From Bacteroidia bacterium (lineage in GTDB: Bacteria > Bacteroidota > Bacteroidia > J057), in NCBI GenBank assembly GCA_041391665.1, contig JAWKNO010000001.1, positions 1,922,001 to 1,986,000 of the forward strand: a DNA stretch of 64,000 nucleotides, in the 5' to 3' direction. Position 1 is the stretch's first letter; the number at the start of each line of letters is the position of its first letter. Under the pieces are notes generated by a model. It was not told the DNA's origin, did not search any database, and saw only the letters and a program-made list of their open reading frames with translations. Both the position numbers and the translations under genes were made by a program. Of this stretch, positions 39,393 to 48,772 are shown piece by piece.

Positions 39393-42300
39393 TTACCGCA
39401 GAATCAGTTTTTCGGTAATGGTTTCACTTCCGTTGTTTACGGTTACGTAGTAAATGCCTGACGTCCAGCGGTGTATAGGTAAATTCGCTTTTTCAAATGT
39501 GGAGGGCTCTGGTTTGCGGAGGTGATACAGAAGCTGCCCACTTTGGTTATAGACATGAACCTGAAGCTGGCGGGTGCGGATGGTGTGAATTTCCAGATTG
39601 GCTTCAGTAGTGGCCGGGTTGGGAAAAACATTGATAGCTAATGGTTTTACCGGTGCCGAAAGATTGAGTTCAACCGTATTGCTGTAGGCGTATTTCCCGT
39701 CGTAATCTACCTGTCTGATCCGGTAATAAATTTTTTCGGACTGGTGGCTGTAAATGTCGGTATCAAGGTGCCAGTAAGTCTGTATCAGATCGGTTGTGCC
39801 GGCGCCTTTGATGGTTCCAATTTCTGTAAAACTCATTCCGTCCGTGGTTCTTTCTACGGAAAAATAGTCATTGTTCAACTCTCTGGCAGTCGCCCATTCG
39901 AGCAGGGCATTTTCACCGTCCTGGGTTACCGTAAAGTCCAGCCATTCGACCGGAAAGGAAACACCTGTACCGTCACCGAAGGTAAAAATATCTCCGTCAT
40001 GGAAAATGATGGGCGTGTAAAGGTACGTTCCCCCGTCAATGAGGCTATATACATTTGTGTTGGGATTGGCGGGAAAATTGGTCTCTCCACTGCTGTTGCG
40101 GTAAATGGCCGTAACGTTGGCGGGCAGGGAAGCTTTGGCTATACGAAGGGTAACGACGCCGACGTTGCCGGTGTTCTGTACTTTCCATATTCTGTTTACG
40201 CCGTTGTCGGCGCCGCTGTACAAAGTTTTACCCAATGCGGCTACGCTCCCGTTGTCATCTCCCCAAATGAGGAAACTGCGGTCGTCGGGAAAAGTGGCTG
40301 TGTTGGCTGCGTTGCTTGCGGGAAATACACCTCCGTTGCTTCCATGAAATATTTCTACACTGCTGGTTCCTTTTGCCTGTCGCTGGTCAATGGCGCTTCG
40401 CGTATCTCTGCCTATGCCTGTGATCCGGTTGTCGTATCCGCTTCCGGTGTTCCATGCAATCGTACCTGTACTGCCGTCCCAGTCAGATGCGTAATAGTCG
40501 TGGGAGAGCGGAATGCCGTATTGGATGGCCAGGTAGGTTTCCACACGCTGGCGTTCAGGGGTGGTGAGGGCCGAACTGAAGGCGACAATTTCTGCAATAC
40601 TGCCGGTAATTCCTCTGCCGTTGAAGGCTCGGTCCCGCCCCAGATACCAGGTGTAGTTTCCTGTTTCATTGCTCTGGAGAATACGCGAGTGGATTTGTAC
40701 CGAAGCCGGACGCGGATGGGTAAGCAAATTGGTCAGGGTTCCGTTGACGTAGTTTTCTCCGTTTTTGGATTTGGTTGGGGTATAGGTATTGTTGAATACG
40801 TCGGGAGTACCGGTATCGTCTCCGTGAAAAAGGCCGTTGCCGTTATTGTTGGTGAAAGGGGTTTCCCAGGCCGCGGTGGAGGTGTGGTTATAGACGATAA
40901 AGAAACTTCGTATATCGGGGTTTCCGGTGAGGGTAAAATAGTCATCTCCGCCTGATTTGTCGAAACTCAGCACGTCGTTGTAATTCAGTGCGGCGGGCGA
41001 ATGCTGGGGTGCTCCTCCTCCCAGCGAAAAGTCAAACCCTTTTCCGCTCTGATCTTCCCAGGTGTTGGTGCCTGAAATACCAGTACTTCCTTTGAGCCAG
41101 AGTTGGAGGTCTGACGAAATGCCACCCGGACTGCTGCAATCGCCCATACGGGCCATGATGTCGAGTTCTGCAACCGAAGTCCACGGATTGCTGTTTACTT
41201 CTGAAAGTGCTACCAGCCGCACATATCGGGCATACTGGGGGCTGAAGTCCACGGCATGTTCATCGCTGGTGGAAGGGAATGTGCCTGTGGCAACGGCTGA
41301 ACCCCAGTTGGTTCCGTCATTGCTGAGAAAAAATTCGTAGTCTTCGATGTTGCCATTTTGCGATCCGTCCTGGCGTGGATAATACCGGAATCCGGTGATT
41401 TCCAGTGTTTCGCCGAGATCGAGCTGCAACTCGTGCGGATGGGCGGGACTGCCTCCGGTATATTGCGTATGCCAGAATGTGCTGAAGTTGCCGTCAAAGG
41501 CGTTTTGTGCAGCATTGGCCGCGCCGGGTTCTTCACTGCTGACAAAATGCAGGCTGATCTGGTCGTCGGGTACGGGTGCTGATTCACAGCCGGGATCGAG
41601 GCTGAGGATCCAGTCTTTTAAAACTGAGATATAGGCGGTATCGACCACGCTTTTGGCAAGCGGGGGCATGGCGTCTGCGTCCACGCTGTTGTCCCTTATA
41701 TACATGATAGAACGGGCGAGGTCTTTGGGTTTGATCACCGCATCGTCTGTAAACCCATAGCTGCCCTGAAGCGAACCATTTACCAGGTTTTGCTGATTGA
41801 GCGGGGTGGAAAACCGCGCATCGAAATTGGCGCCCACTCCGTTGGGCTGGTGGCAATGGGCACAATTGGCGTCGAGATAGGAGCGCACACGATATTCAGG
41901 CGTAGCGGTGTTGTCGCTGATCGGAACGGATTTGGGGTAGGTGGGAATATTCGGTTCGCTGACCGGATTGGAAAAAATGCCCAGATGGTTCCATGTGCGG
42001 AGCTGATTGTCGGTGACGCCCGAGCCATAGGTGAGGTCTCCATTGAGCTGGTGCGTGCGAAGGCCCAGCACATTTTCGGCGTTGTCGTTGTGGCAGGAAA
42101 GGCAGTTTGCCCTGCTGGGTATGCTCCATACGCGGTTGCTGACTGATCCGTTGCTGTGGGTAATGGCGTACTGGATCGTATCTGCTCCGGTCAGCAGTGT
42201 CGCTTCGGTTCCTGCTTTGTTCCATTTGTAAGTCACACCATAAACGCCTCCTCCCTGTTGTCTGATGAGGAATCTCGTTTCCAGTCTTCGCACCAGCGAG

Positions 42301-43997
42301 GGGTTGTTTTCATCGAGGGGAATTTCAAAATGTTTGACAAAAACGGTTCCTTCGGGAAATCGCCAGTTTCCGTTTTCTGAAAAAGTAACCTGTTCGCCTG
42401 CCGTATTGTGCGTACCGTCATTGGGAATAGCTACCCAGCGTTGTTTGTGTGCGGCGTCAGACCAAAGGGGCGAATTGACATTGTAGGGGAGCAATCCTCC
42501 GGAAGGGGTAAGGTTGATGAGGTCGGTAAATGCTCCGGTAGCGGAAAGCAAAGCCGGCGGCTCCGGCGAAACTGCCTGCGGCACGAGTTTATAAATTTTC
42601 CCGCCGTCGAGGTTGGTTCCATAGAGTTTGAGCACATACACTTCTCCGGTAGAGTCTGTGGCAAAAGCAGAGATTCCGTTTTTGTCTCCGGTGCCAAAAG
42701 CGGGAAGGGTAGTGAGGTAATTGACCTGAGAAGTGCCTGTAAACGGGTCGTAGTCGAGGGTCCATACTTTGCGCTGTCCGTGGTCTCCAAAAATGTATTT
42801 CCCCCCCAGTACCGAAGCCCATTTGCTGCCGCGATAAACAAAACCTCCGATGACACAATTTCCTTCACTGCGCGGATAGTCATACACGGGAAATTTTTCT
42901 GTACCAATCAGTGGATTGGGTTTTGCTTTAAGGCTGCCCACGGAGCTTTGGTCGAGATTTCCTTCGCGGTAAGGCCACTGAAGGTTGCCGCCTTTGGGTA
43001 CAAGACTCACTTCTTCGCGCGTGCCCTGGCCGATATCGCCTACCCAAATATCGCCGGTGACCGTATCCATGGTCATGCGGTGCGGGCTTCGAAGGCCGAT
43101 GGCATAAAATTCTTCCAGCACAGAGCTATCCGCCGGCGCCTGCCAGGGGTTGTCATTGGGGATAAAATATCCCTGTGAAAAGCTGTTGGGCCAGCCTGTC
43201 GGCGGCGTAGCGGGGTTTAGGGGCTGCCGGCGTATCGGGTGGCTGCGAGTAGGATCCATGTCCACATCGATGCGAAGCGCACCCGCCAGAAGGCCTTCGT
43301 TGATTTTCTGGCCGTTGTTGTACTGATCATAGGATCCTCCTTCATCGCCTATCGAAAGGTAAAGAAATCCGTCGGGGCCAAAAAACATGCCGCCTCCGTT
43401 GTGCCACTCGTGGCGGTCGTATTGTCTGATGAGGATATATTCTGATAAAGGATCAATGACCTGGGTGGCAAAATTGTAATTCCAGCGCGAGAGGATCAGG
43501 TAGGCGAGTTGACCCTGCACCGTAGGGCCGTAGGCGCGGTAATAGGTGTAGATATATTCGCGGTTGGGGCTGCCGGGCAGGCCAAACTCAGGGTGAAAGG
43601 CAGCGCCGAGAAACCCCGCATCACCGGAGGTGATGACCTTGCTCTCAATATTGAGGATCGAGGTTTTGCTGCTGGTGGTGGTATCGTTTTTTTCGAATGT
43701 CCATAGCCTGCCTTTTTTGCCTACCATCATAAACTTTGTGGAAAAAGGCATTTCCAGCAATTGCACCGGATCCATAAAGGTGAGGTTGGGATAGGCCTCT
43801 ACTGCTGTCCATGAAGACGAACTCGAAGGCGTCTGGGATGGAAACAGGTTGTTGAGGTATGTTCCGACTGCCTGGGGCGTATCCAGCCCATAGTCGAAAA
43901 TACGCGGAGGAACGACCATGCCGGTGATTACCAGAAAAACAGTAAGCGCAGCGAAAAAAGCGGCTGGTTTTTTCTGAAAAAATGGGGGAATTTTCAT
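39393..43997 (-). CDS. Giant T9SS-secreted sugar-dehydrogenase/di-CxxCH/discoidin protein, copy 1
   Basis: Predicted cell-surface protein of 1534 residues. Order: N-terminal hydrophobic signal (FFAALTVFLVITGMVV); a PQQ-type glucose/sorbosone dehydrogenase beta-propeller (about 50-470; EWHNGGGMFFGPDGFLYLSI, GLRSPHRMTMD, YPRSEGNCVIGGFVYRG); a TIGR03806-like region with two haem-binding motifs CLSCH (about 632) and CAHCH (about 712); a discoidin F5/8-C domain (about 815-950); a LamG-like and DUF8202-like region (about 955-1340; YLAIQYGIPLSHDYYASD); and a type A T9SS sorting domain (about 1455-1534; NVFPNPATTE, SGIYYVTVNN). Probably an outer-surface quinohaemoprotein oxidising sugars or alcohols; substrate unknown. 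Paralog of the upstream gene. Confidence 0.85.
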   Translation of the reverse strand: MKIPPFFQKKPAAFFAALTVFLVITGMVVPPRIFDYGLDTPQAVGTYLNNLFPSQTPSSSSSWTAVEAYPNLTFMDPVQLLEMPFSTKFMMVGKKGRLWTFEKNDTTTSSKTSILNIESKVITSGDAGFLGAAFHPEFGLPGSPNREYIYTYYRAYGPTVQGQLAYLILSRWNYNFATQVIDPLSEYILIRQYDRHEWHNGGGMFFGPDGFLYLSIGDEGGSYDQYNNGQKINEGLLAGALRIDVDMDPTRSHPIRRQPLNPATPPTGWPNSFSQGYFIPNDNPWQAPADSSVLEEFYAIGLRSPHRMTMDTVTGDIWVGDIGQGTREEVSLVPKGGNLQWPYREGNLDQSSVGSLKAKPNPLIGTEKFPVYDYPRSEGNCVIGGFVYRGSKWASVLGGKYIFGDHGQRKVWTLDYDPFTGTSQVNYLTTLPAFGTGDKNGISAFATDSTGEVYVLKLYGTNLDGGKIYKLVPQAVSPEPPALLSATGAFTDLINLTPSGGLLPYNVNSPLWSDAAHKQRWVAIPNDGTHNTAGEQVTFSENGNWRFPEGTVFVKHFEIPLDENNPSLVRRLETRFLIRQQGGGVYGVTYKWNKAGTEATLLTGADTIQYAITHSNGSVSNRVWSIPSRANCLSCHNDNAENVLGLRTHQLNGDLTYGSGVTDNQLRTWNHLGIFSNPVSEPNIPTYPKSVPISDNTATPEYRVRSYLDANCAHCHQPNGVGANFDARFSTPLNQQNLVNGSLQGSYGFTDDAVIKPKDLARSIMYIRDNSVDADAMPPLAKSVVDTAYISVLKDWILSLDPGCESAPVPDDQISLHFVSSEEPGAANAAQNAFDGNFSTFWHTQYTGGSPAHPHELQLDLGETLEITGFRYYPRQDGSQNGNIEDYEFFLSNDGTNWGSAVATGTFPSTSDEHAVDFSPQYARYVRLVALSEVNSNPWTSVAELDIMARMGDCSSPGGISSDLQLWLKGSTGISGTNTWEDQSGKGFDFSLGGGAPQHSPAALNYNDVLSFDKSGGDDYFTLTGNPDIRSFFIVYNHTSTAAWETPFTNNNGNGLFHGDDTGTPDVFNNTYTPTKSKNGENYVNGTLTNLLTHPRPASVQIHSRILQSNETGNYTWYLGRDRAFNGRGITGSIAEIVAFSSALTTPERQRVETYLAIQYGIPLSHDYYASDWDGSTGTIAWNTGSGYDNRITGIGRDTRSAIDQRQAKGTSSVEIFHGSNGGVFPASNAANTATFPDDRSFLIWGDDNGSVAALGKTLYSGADNGVNRIWKVQNTGNVGVVTLRIAKASLPANVTAIYRNSSGETNFPANPNTNVYSLIDGGTYLYTPIIFHDGDIFTFGDGTGVSFPVEWLDFTVTQDGENALLEWATARELNNDYFSVERTTDGMSFTEIGTIKGAGTTDLIQTYWHLDTDIYSHQSEKIYYRIRQVDYDGKYAYSNTVELNLSAPVKPLAINVFPNPATTEANLEIHTIRTRQLQVHVYNQSGQLLYHLRKPEPSTFEKANLPIHRWTSGIYYVTVNNGSETITEKLILR

Positions 43998-44119
43998 GGA
44001 AACTTATTCAAATAAAATCATTGCCTGTTGACGCAGGGTGTTTCATTTGGGATGGTTTCTTTGGTTCGCTGCAAATAGCCGATTCCTTTACAAAAATTGA
44101 ATGATTGTTTAATGAATGG

Positions 44120-47100
44120 TTATTTTTGGGGTCTGATTAGTAATTTTTGTGTTACAATATCCCACCCATTGTCAATTCTGACAAGATAGACGCCTGAAGC
44201 CCACTGGTGTACGGGCAGCGATAGAATTTCTTCACTTTTGGGATCGGGTTTTCGGTAGTGATAAAGCAGCTGCCCGCCCGCGGTGAATACTTCGGCTTGC
44301 AGCAACTGGGTTTTTATTGTCTGAATATTTAGGATGGCGTGATCTTCTGCCGGATTGGGAATAATACGCAAGGTGAGCGGCTGTTCAGTCTGAAGGGGAT
44401 AAAGTGCCTTCGTATTGCTAAGGGCGTAGGTGCCATCGCGGTTGATCTGCCTGATTCTATAATATAAGACTTCGGCGTGCAGCCTGAAAATTTCTTCGTC
44501 GGAATACCAGTAAGTGCTGAGCGCCGAAGTTGTTCCCGATGCTTCCACTCGGCCAATTTCAGTAAAATTTGCGCTTCCGGTTGATCTTTCCACAGAAAAG
44601 TATTCACTTTCGGTCTCTCTCGCTGTTACCCATTGCAGCAAGGCATTTTCTCCGTCCTGAATCACTTGCAAGTCTAGCCATTCGACAGGAAAAAGTTCGC
44701 CTTCTCCATCGCCAAACGTGAATATATCGCCATCGCTGAATATGACCGGCGTTGAGAGATAATCACTGCCACTGGTCAATGTATAAACTTTTGTATTGGG
44801 GCCAGCCGGAAAAGTGGTCTCTTGCTGGTTATTGATATAGATGGCAGAAACGTTTGCGGGAAGGGCATTTTTTGCGATTCGCACAGTAACCAAACCGGTA
44901 TTGCCTGTATTTTGCACTTTCCACACGCGGTTTAAGGTTTTGTTCTCTCCTCCGTAAATGGTTTTCCCCAGTGTATTGATGCTGCCGTTATCGTCTCCCC
45001 AAATCAGGAAACTGCGATCTTCGGGAAAACTATGGGGGTTTTCCTGGTTGCTGGCGGGAAATATGCCTCCGACATTGCCGTGATAGATTTCCACCGGCCC
45101 TTGCCCTTTTGACTGCCGCTGGTCGAGGGCAGAATAAAAGTCTTTTCCGATACCCGTTATGCGGTAGTCATACCCTTCTCCCACATTCCATACGGTTGTT
45201 CCGCTACTTCCGTCCCAGTCTGAGGCGTAATAGTTGTGCGAAAGGCTGATGCCATATTGAATGGCCAGATAAGTCTCCACCCGCTGGCGTTCGGGCAGAC
45301 TGAGTGGAGCATTAAATGCAATTACTTCTGCAATATTGCCTGTCATTCCTCTTCCATCGAAGTTGCGGTCAATACCTGCAAAATAGTTAAAAGCGCCGGA
45401 CTCGTTTGCCTGAAGGATGCGGGAATGAATTTCCATTGTGGAGGGGCGGGCGTGATTGAGCAGGTCTGTCCGGGTTCCGTCGACGTAGTTTTCTCCGTTT
45501 TTGGATATCGCCGGTGTCCAGATATTGTTGAAAACATCGGGGGTATTGGTATCATCGCCGTGAAAAATGCCGTCAACATGATTGTTGGTAAAAGGGGTTT
45601 CCCATTCGTTTTTGCTGGTATGATTATAAACGATGAAAAAACTCCGGATGTCAGGCCCGCCATACATTCCCAGCGCGTCTTCTCCATCGGTTTTGTCAAA
45701 GGCAATTGCTCCGTTGAAATTGATCTTTCCGGGCAAATATTGCGGATTCCCTCTGATAATATTAAAATGATAGCCTTTTCCGCTCTGGTCATCCCAGGTA
45801 TTCGCTGCTGAGATTCCCGAACTTCCTTTCAGCCAAAGCTGAAGGTCGGCTGAGGTGGCACCCGGGCTGCTGCATTCGCCGGTTTTAGCCAGAATATCGA
45901 GTTCTGCGACGGATGTCCATGGGTTGCCATCAACTTCAGAAAGTGCAACCAGACGCACATATCGCGCAGTTTTGGGGTTAAAACTGACTTCTGCTTCTGT
46001 TCCGGTGATGACAAATTCTCCTACCGCCGCGGGGGCTCCCCAATCGGTTCCGTTTTCGCTGAGATAAAATTCATAATTCGCAATCGTTCCATCCGGAGCG
46101 CCATCCTGTCTCGGGTAATAGCGAAATCCGGTGATTTGTTTGGGTTCGCTGAGGTCGAGTTGCAGTTCATGCGGATGCGCTGGGCTACCGGTTGCAAACT
46201 CCGTTTGCCAGAAGGTGTCGTAATCTCCGTCAAAGGCTTTGTCGGCAGTATGGCCTGAACCTGCTGCTTCGCTGTCAGCGAAGTGGAGCCTGATCTGCGA
46301 ATCAGGAACGGGTGCCGGCTCGCAGCCGGGGTCAAGGCTGAGTATCCATTCTTTCAGTACCGAAATATACTGTGTGTCCACCACGCTTTTTGCCAAGGGT
46401 GGCATAGCATTAAAGCCTGTGCTTTTATCGCGGATATATAGGATGGAGCGTGTCGGGTCTTTGGGTTTGATCACTGCCTGGCCAGTGATTTCATAATTGC
46501 CCTGGAGCGAACCATTGACCAGCCGCTGCTGATTCAGCGGGGTGGTAAAACGCGCATCAAAATTTGCTCCTGCGCCATTGGGCTGATGGCAGTGGGAACA
46601 ATTGGCGTCGAGATAGGAGCGCACCCGGTGTTCGGGTGTGGCACTGGTGTCTGTGATGGGTACAGACTTCGCATATCCGGCGATCTGGGCTTCGGTTATG
46701 GGGTTGGAAAAAATGTCCAGATGGTTCCATGTGCGCAGCTGATTGTCTGAAACACCTGAAGATGGGTAGGTAAGTTCTCCGTTGAGCTGATGGGTGCGGA
46801 GCCCGAGTACATTACCGGCGTTGTCGTTGTGGCACGACATACAGTTTGCCCGGCTGGGAATGGTCCAAACCCGGTGACTGACATCGCCATTGCTGTGCGT
46901 AATGGTGTATTGAATGGTGTCTTTATCAGAGAGTAAAGTGGCTTCTGTTCCTTCTTTATTCCATTTGTAAGTAATGCCATACACGCCGCCTCCCTGCTGC
47001 CGGATCAGAAAACGAGTTTCCAGTCTGCGCACAACAGAAGGGTTGTTTTCGTCGAGGGGAATTTCGAAATGTTTGACAAAAACGGTTCCGTCGGGGAATA

Positions 47101-48736
47101 ACCAGTTGCCGTTTTCTGAGAAGGTTACCTGTTCTGCCTGCGAATCAAACGCCCCGTCATTGGGAATTGCCACCCATCTTTTTTTATGGGCGCCATCAGA
47201 CCATAGTGGCGAATTGACGGTATAGGGAATCAGCCCATCTTTTGTGGTGAGATTGGCGAGGTCTGTAAAAGCGCCTGTTTCTGACAGCAAAGCGGGGGGT
47301 TCGGGGGAAATGGCCTGGGGCACAAGTTTGAATATTTTCCCACCGTCGAGGTTTGTGCCAAATAGTTTCAGCACATACACTTCCCCCACCGAATCGGTGG
47401 CAAAGGCAGAGATTCCGCTTTTATTTCCTTCTCCGAAGTAGGGCACGGTGGTAAGGTAATTGACCTCTGAAATCCCTGAAGTCTCGTCATAATCGAGGGT
47501 CCACACCGTGCGTTGCCCGTGGTCGCCGAAAATATATTTTCCGCCAAGGACGGTATTCCATTTTTCTCCCCGGTACACAAACCCGCCGATTACACAATTT
47601 CCCTCACTGCGTGGGTAGTCAAAAACGGGCGTTTTTTCTGTTCCGATCAGGGGATTGGGTTTGGGCTTAAGGTTGCCGATCAGGTTTTGTCCTAAACTTC
47701 CTTCGCGGTAGGGCCACTGAAGGTTTCCGCCTTTAGGCACAATGCTCACTTCTTCTCTGGTATCCTGTCCTACATCTCCGACCCAGATTTCACCGGTGGT
47801 GGTATCTATTGCCATTCGGTGGGGACTGCGAAGACCGATGGCAAAAAATTCTTCGAGAATTGTGCCGTCTGGCGACTGCCAGGGATTGTCGTCGGGGATA
47901 TAATACCCCTGTGTGAAACTGCCGGGCCAGCCAGCCGGAGGAGGGCCTGGATTGACCGGCTGCCTTCGAATCGGGTGGCTTCGGCTGGGGTTCATGTCCA
48001 CATCAATACGGATAACCCCGCTAAACAGCCCTTTGTCGATTTTTTGCCCATCATCATACTGGTCATAAGCGCCGCCTTCATCGCCGATGGATAGGTAGAG
48101 ATATCCTTCATTGTCAAAAAACATTCCCCCGCCATTGTGCCATTCGTTTCGGTCAAATTGTTTGATGAGGATATATTCAGATGTGGGATCAATGACCTGT
48201 GTGGTGAAGTTGAAATTCCATCGGGAGAGAACCAGGTAGGCGAGTTGTCCCTGTAAGGTCGGGCCATGGGCACGGTAGAAGGTATAGATATAAGCCTGAT
48301 TGGGATTGCCGGTCTGCCCAAACTGCGGGTGAAAAGCAGCGCCGAGCAGCCCCGCATCATCTTCGGTGATGACCTGATTTTCAATATTGAGGATAGTGGT
48401 TTTGCTGGTGGTGGCGGTGTCTTTTTTATCAAATGTCCACAGCCTGCCTTGTTTGCCCACAATCATAAATTTTGTGGAATGGGGCATTTCCAGCATTTGC
48501 ACGGGATCGGTAAAGGTGAGGTTGGGATAGGCCTCTGCGGCTGTCCATGAAGATGAACTTGATGGCGTTTCTTCGGGGAAGATATGACCGAGAAAGGTTC
48601 CGGTAGCTGATGGCGTATCAAGCCCGTAATCAAGGATTTTGGGCGGGAAAATCATGCCGCTGATCACCATGAAGATTGTACAAACCGCAAAAAATATTAT
48701 TGGTTTTTTGTACTGCGGAAGTTTCGTTAAATGCAT
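44120..48736 (-). CDS. Giant T9SS-secreted sugar-dehydrogenase/di-CxxCH/discoidin protein, copy 2
   Basis: 1538 residues, with the same domain order as the following gene and near-identical motifs: propeller (EWHNGGGMFFDNEGYLYLSI), haem sites CMSCH (about 630) and CSHCH (about 711), discoidin (PHELQLDLSEPKQITGFRYY), LamG/DUF8202-like part (YLAIQYGISLSHNYYASD), and T9SS tail (NPAEDHAILN, ASGVYLVRIDN). The two genes are separated by 122 nt in the same direction and arose by tandem duplication of about 4.6 kb. Divergence is spread over the whole length, including the linkers, so the copies have been evolving separately. First gene of the pair on the minus strand; no clear promoter seen. Confidence 0.85.
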   Translation of the reverse strand: MHLTKLPQYKKPIIFFAVCTIFMVISGMIFPPKILDYGLDTPSATGTFLGHIFPEETPSSSSSWTAAEAYPNLTFTDPVQMLEMPHSTKFMIVGKQGRLWTFDKKDTATTSKTTILNIENQVITEDDAGLLGAAFHPQFGQTGNPNQAYIYTFYRAHGPTLQGQLAYLVLSRWNFNFTTQVIDPTSEYILIKQFDRNEWHNGGGMFFDNEGYLYLSIGDEGGAYDQYDDGQKIDKGLFSGVIRIDVDMNPSRSHPIRRQPVNPGPPPAGWPGSFTQGYYIPDDNPWQSPDGTILEEFFAIGLRSPHRMAIDTTTGEIWVGDVGQDTREEVSIVPKGGNLQWPYREGSLGQNLIGNLKPKPNPLIGTEKTPVFDYPRSEGNCVIGGFVYRGEKWNTVLGGKYIFGDHGQRTVWTLDYDETSGISEVNYLTTVPYFGEGNKSGISAFATDSVGEVYVLKLFGTNLDGGKIFKLVPQAISPEPPALLSETGAFTDLANLTTKDGLIPYTVNSPLWSDGAHKKRWVAIPNDGAFDSQAEQVTFSENGNWLFPDGTVFVKHFEIPLDENNPSVVRRLETRFLIRQQGGGVYGITYKWNKEGTEATLLSDKDTIQYTITHSNGDVSHRVWTIPSRANCMSCHNDNAGNVLGLRTHQLNGELTYPSSGVSDNQLRTWNHLDIFSNPITEAQIAGYAKSVPITDTSATPEHRVRSYLDANCSHCHQPNGAGANFDARFTTPLNQQRLVNGSLQGNYEITGQAVIKPKDPTRSILYIRDKSTGFNAMPPLAKSVVDTQYISVLKEWILSLDPGCEPAPVPDSQIRLHFADSEAAGSGHTADKAFDGDYDTFWQTEFATGSPAHPHELQLDLSEPKQITGFRYYPRQDGAPDGTIANYEFYLSENGTDWGAPAAVGEFVITGTEAEVSFNPKTARYVRLVALSEVDGNPWTSVAELDILAKTGECSSPGATSADLQLWLKGSSGISAANTWDDQSGKGYHFNIIRGNPQYLPGKINFNGAIAFDKTDGEDALGMYGGPDIRSFFIVYNHTSKNEWETPFTNNHVDGIFHGDDTNTPDVFNNIWTPAISKNGENYVDGTRTDLLNHARPSTMEIHSRILQANESGAFNYFAGIDRNFDGRGMTGNIAEVIAFNAPLSLPERQRVETYLAIQYGISLSHNYYASDWDGSSGTTVWNVGEGYDYRITGIGKDFYSALDQRQSKGQGPVEIYHGNVGGIFPASNQENPHSFPEDRSFLIWGDDNGSINTLGKTIYGGENKTLNRVWKVQNTGNTGLVTVRIAKNALPANVSAIYINNQQETTFPAGPNTKVYTLTSGSDYLSTPVIFSDGDIFTFGDGEGELFPVEWLDLQVIQDGENALLQWVTARETESEYFSVERSTGSANFTEIGRVEASGTTSALSTYWYSDEEIFRLHAEVLYYRIRQINRDGTYALSNTKALYPLQTEQPLTLRIIPNPAEDHAILNIQTIKTQLLQAEVFTAGGQLLYHYRKPDPKSEEILSLPVHQWASGVYLVRIDNGWDIVTQKLLIRPQK

Positions 48737-48772
48737 TGTTAGTCAGTGAATGGATTCCCGGAGCTTAAATTT

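Noticed and set aside
39744..40955. 403-codon plus-strand open frame opposite the giant T9SS protein
   Set aside because: Antisense to a protein with consistent domains and a near-identical paralog; the frame is not kept open at the same place opposite the paralog.
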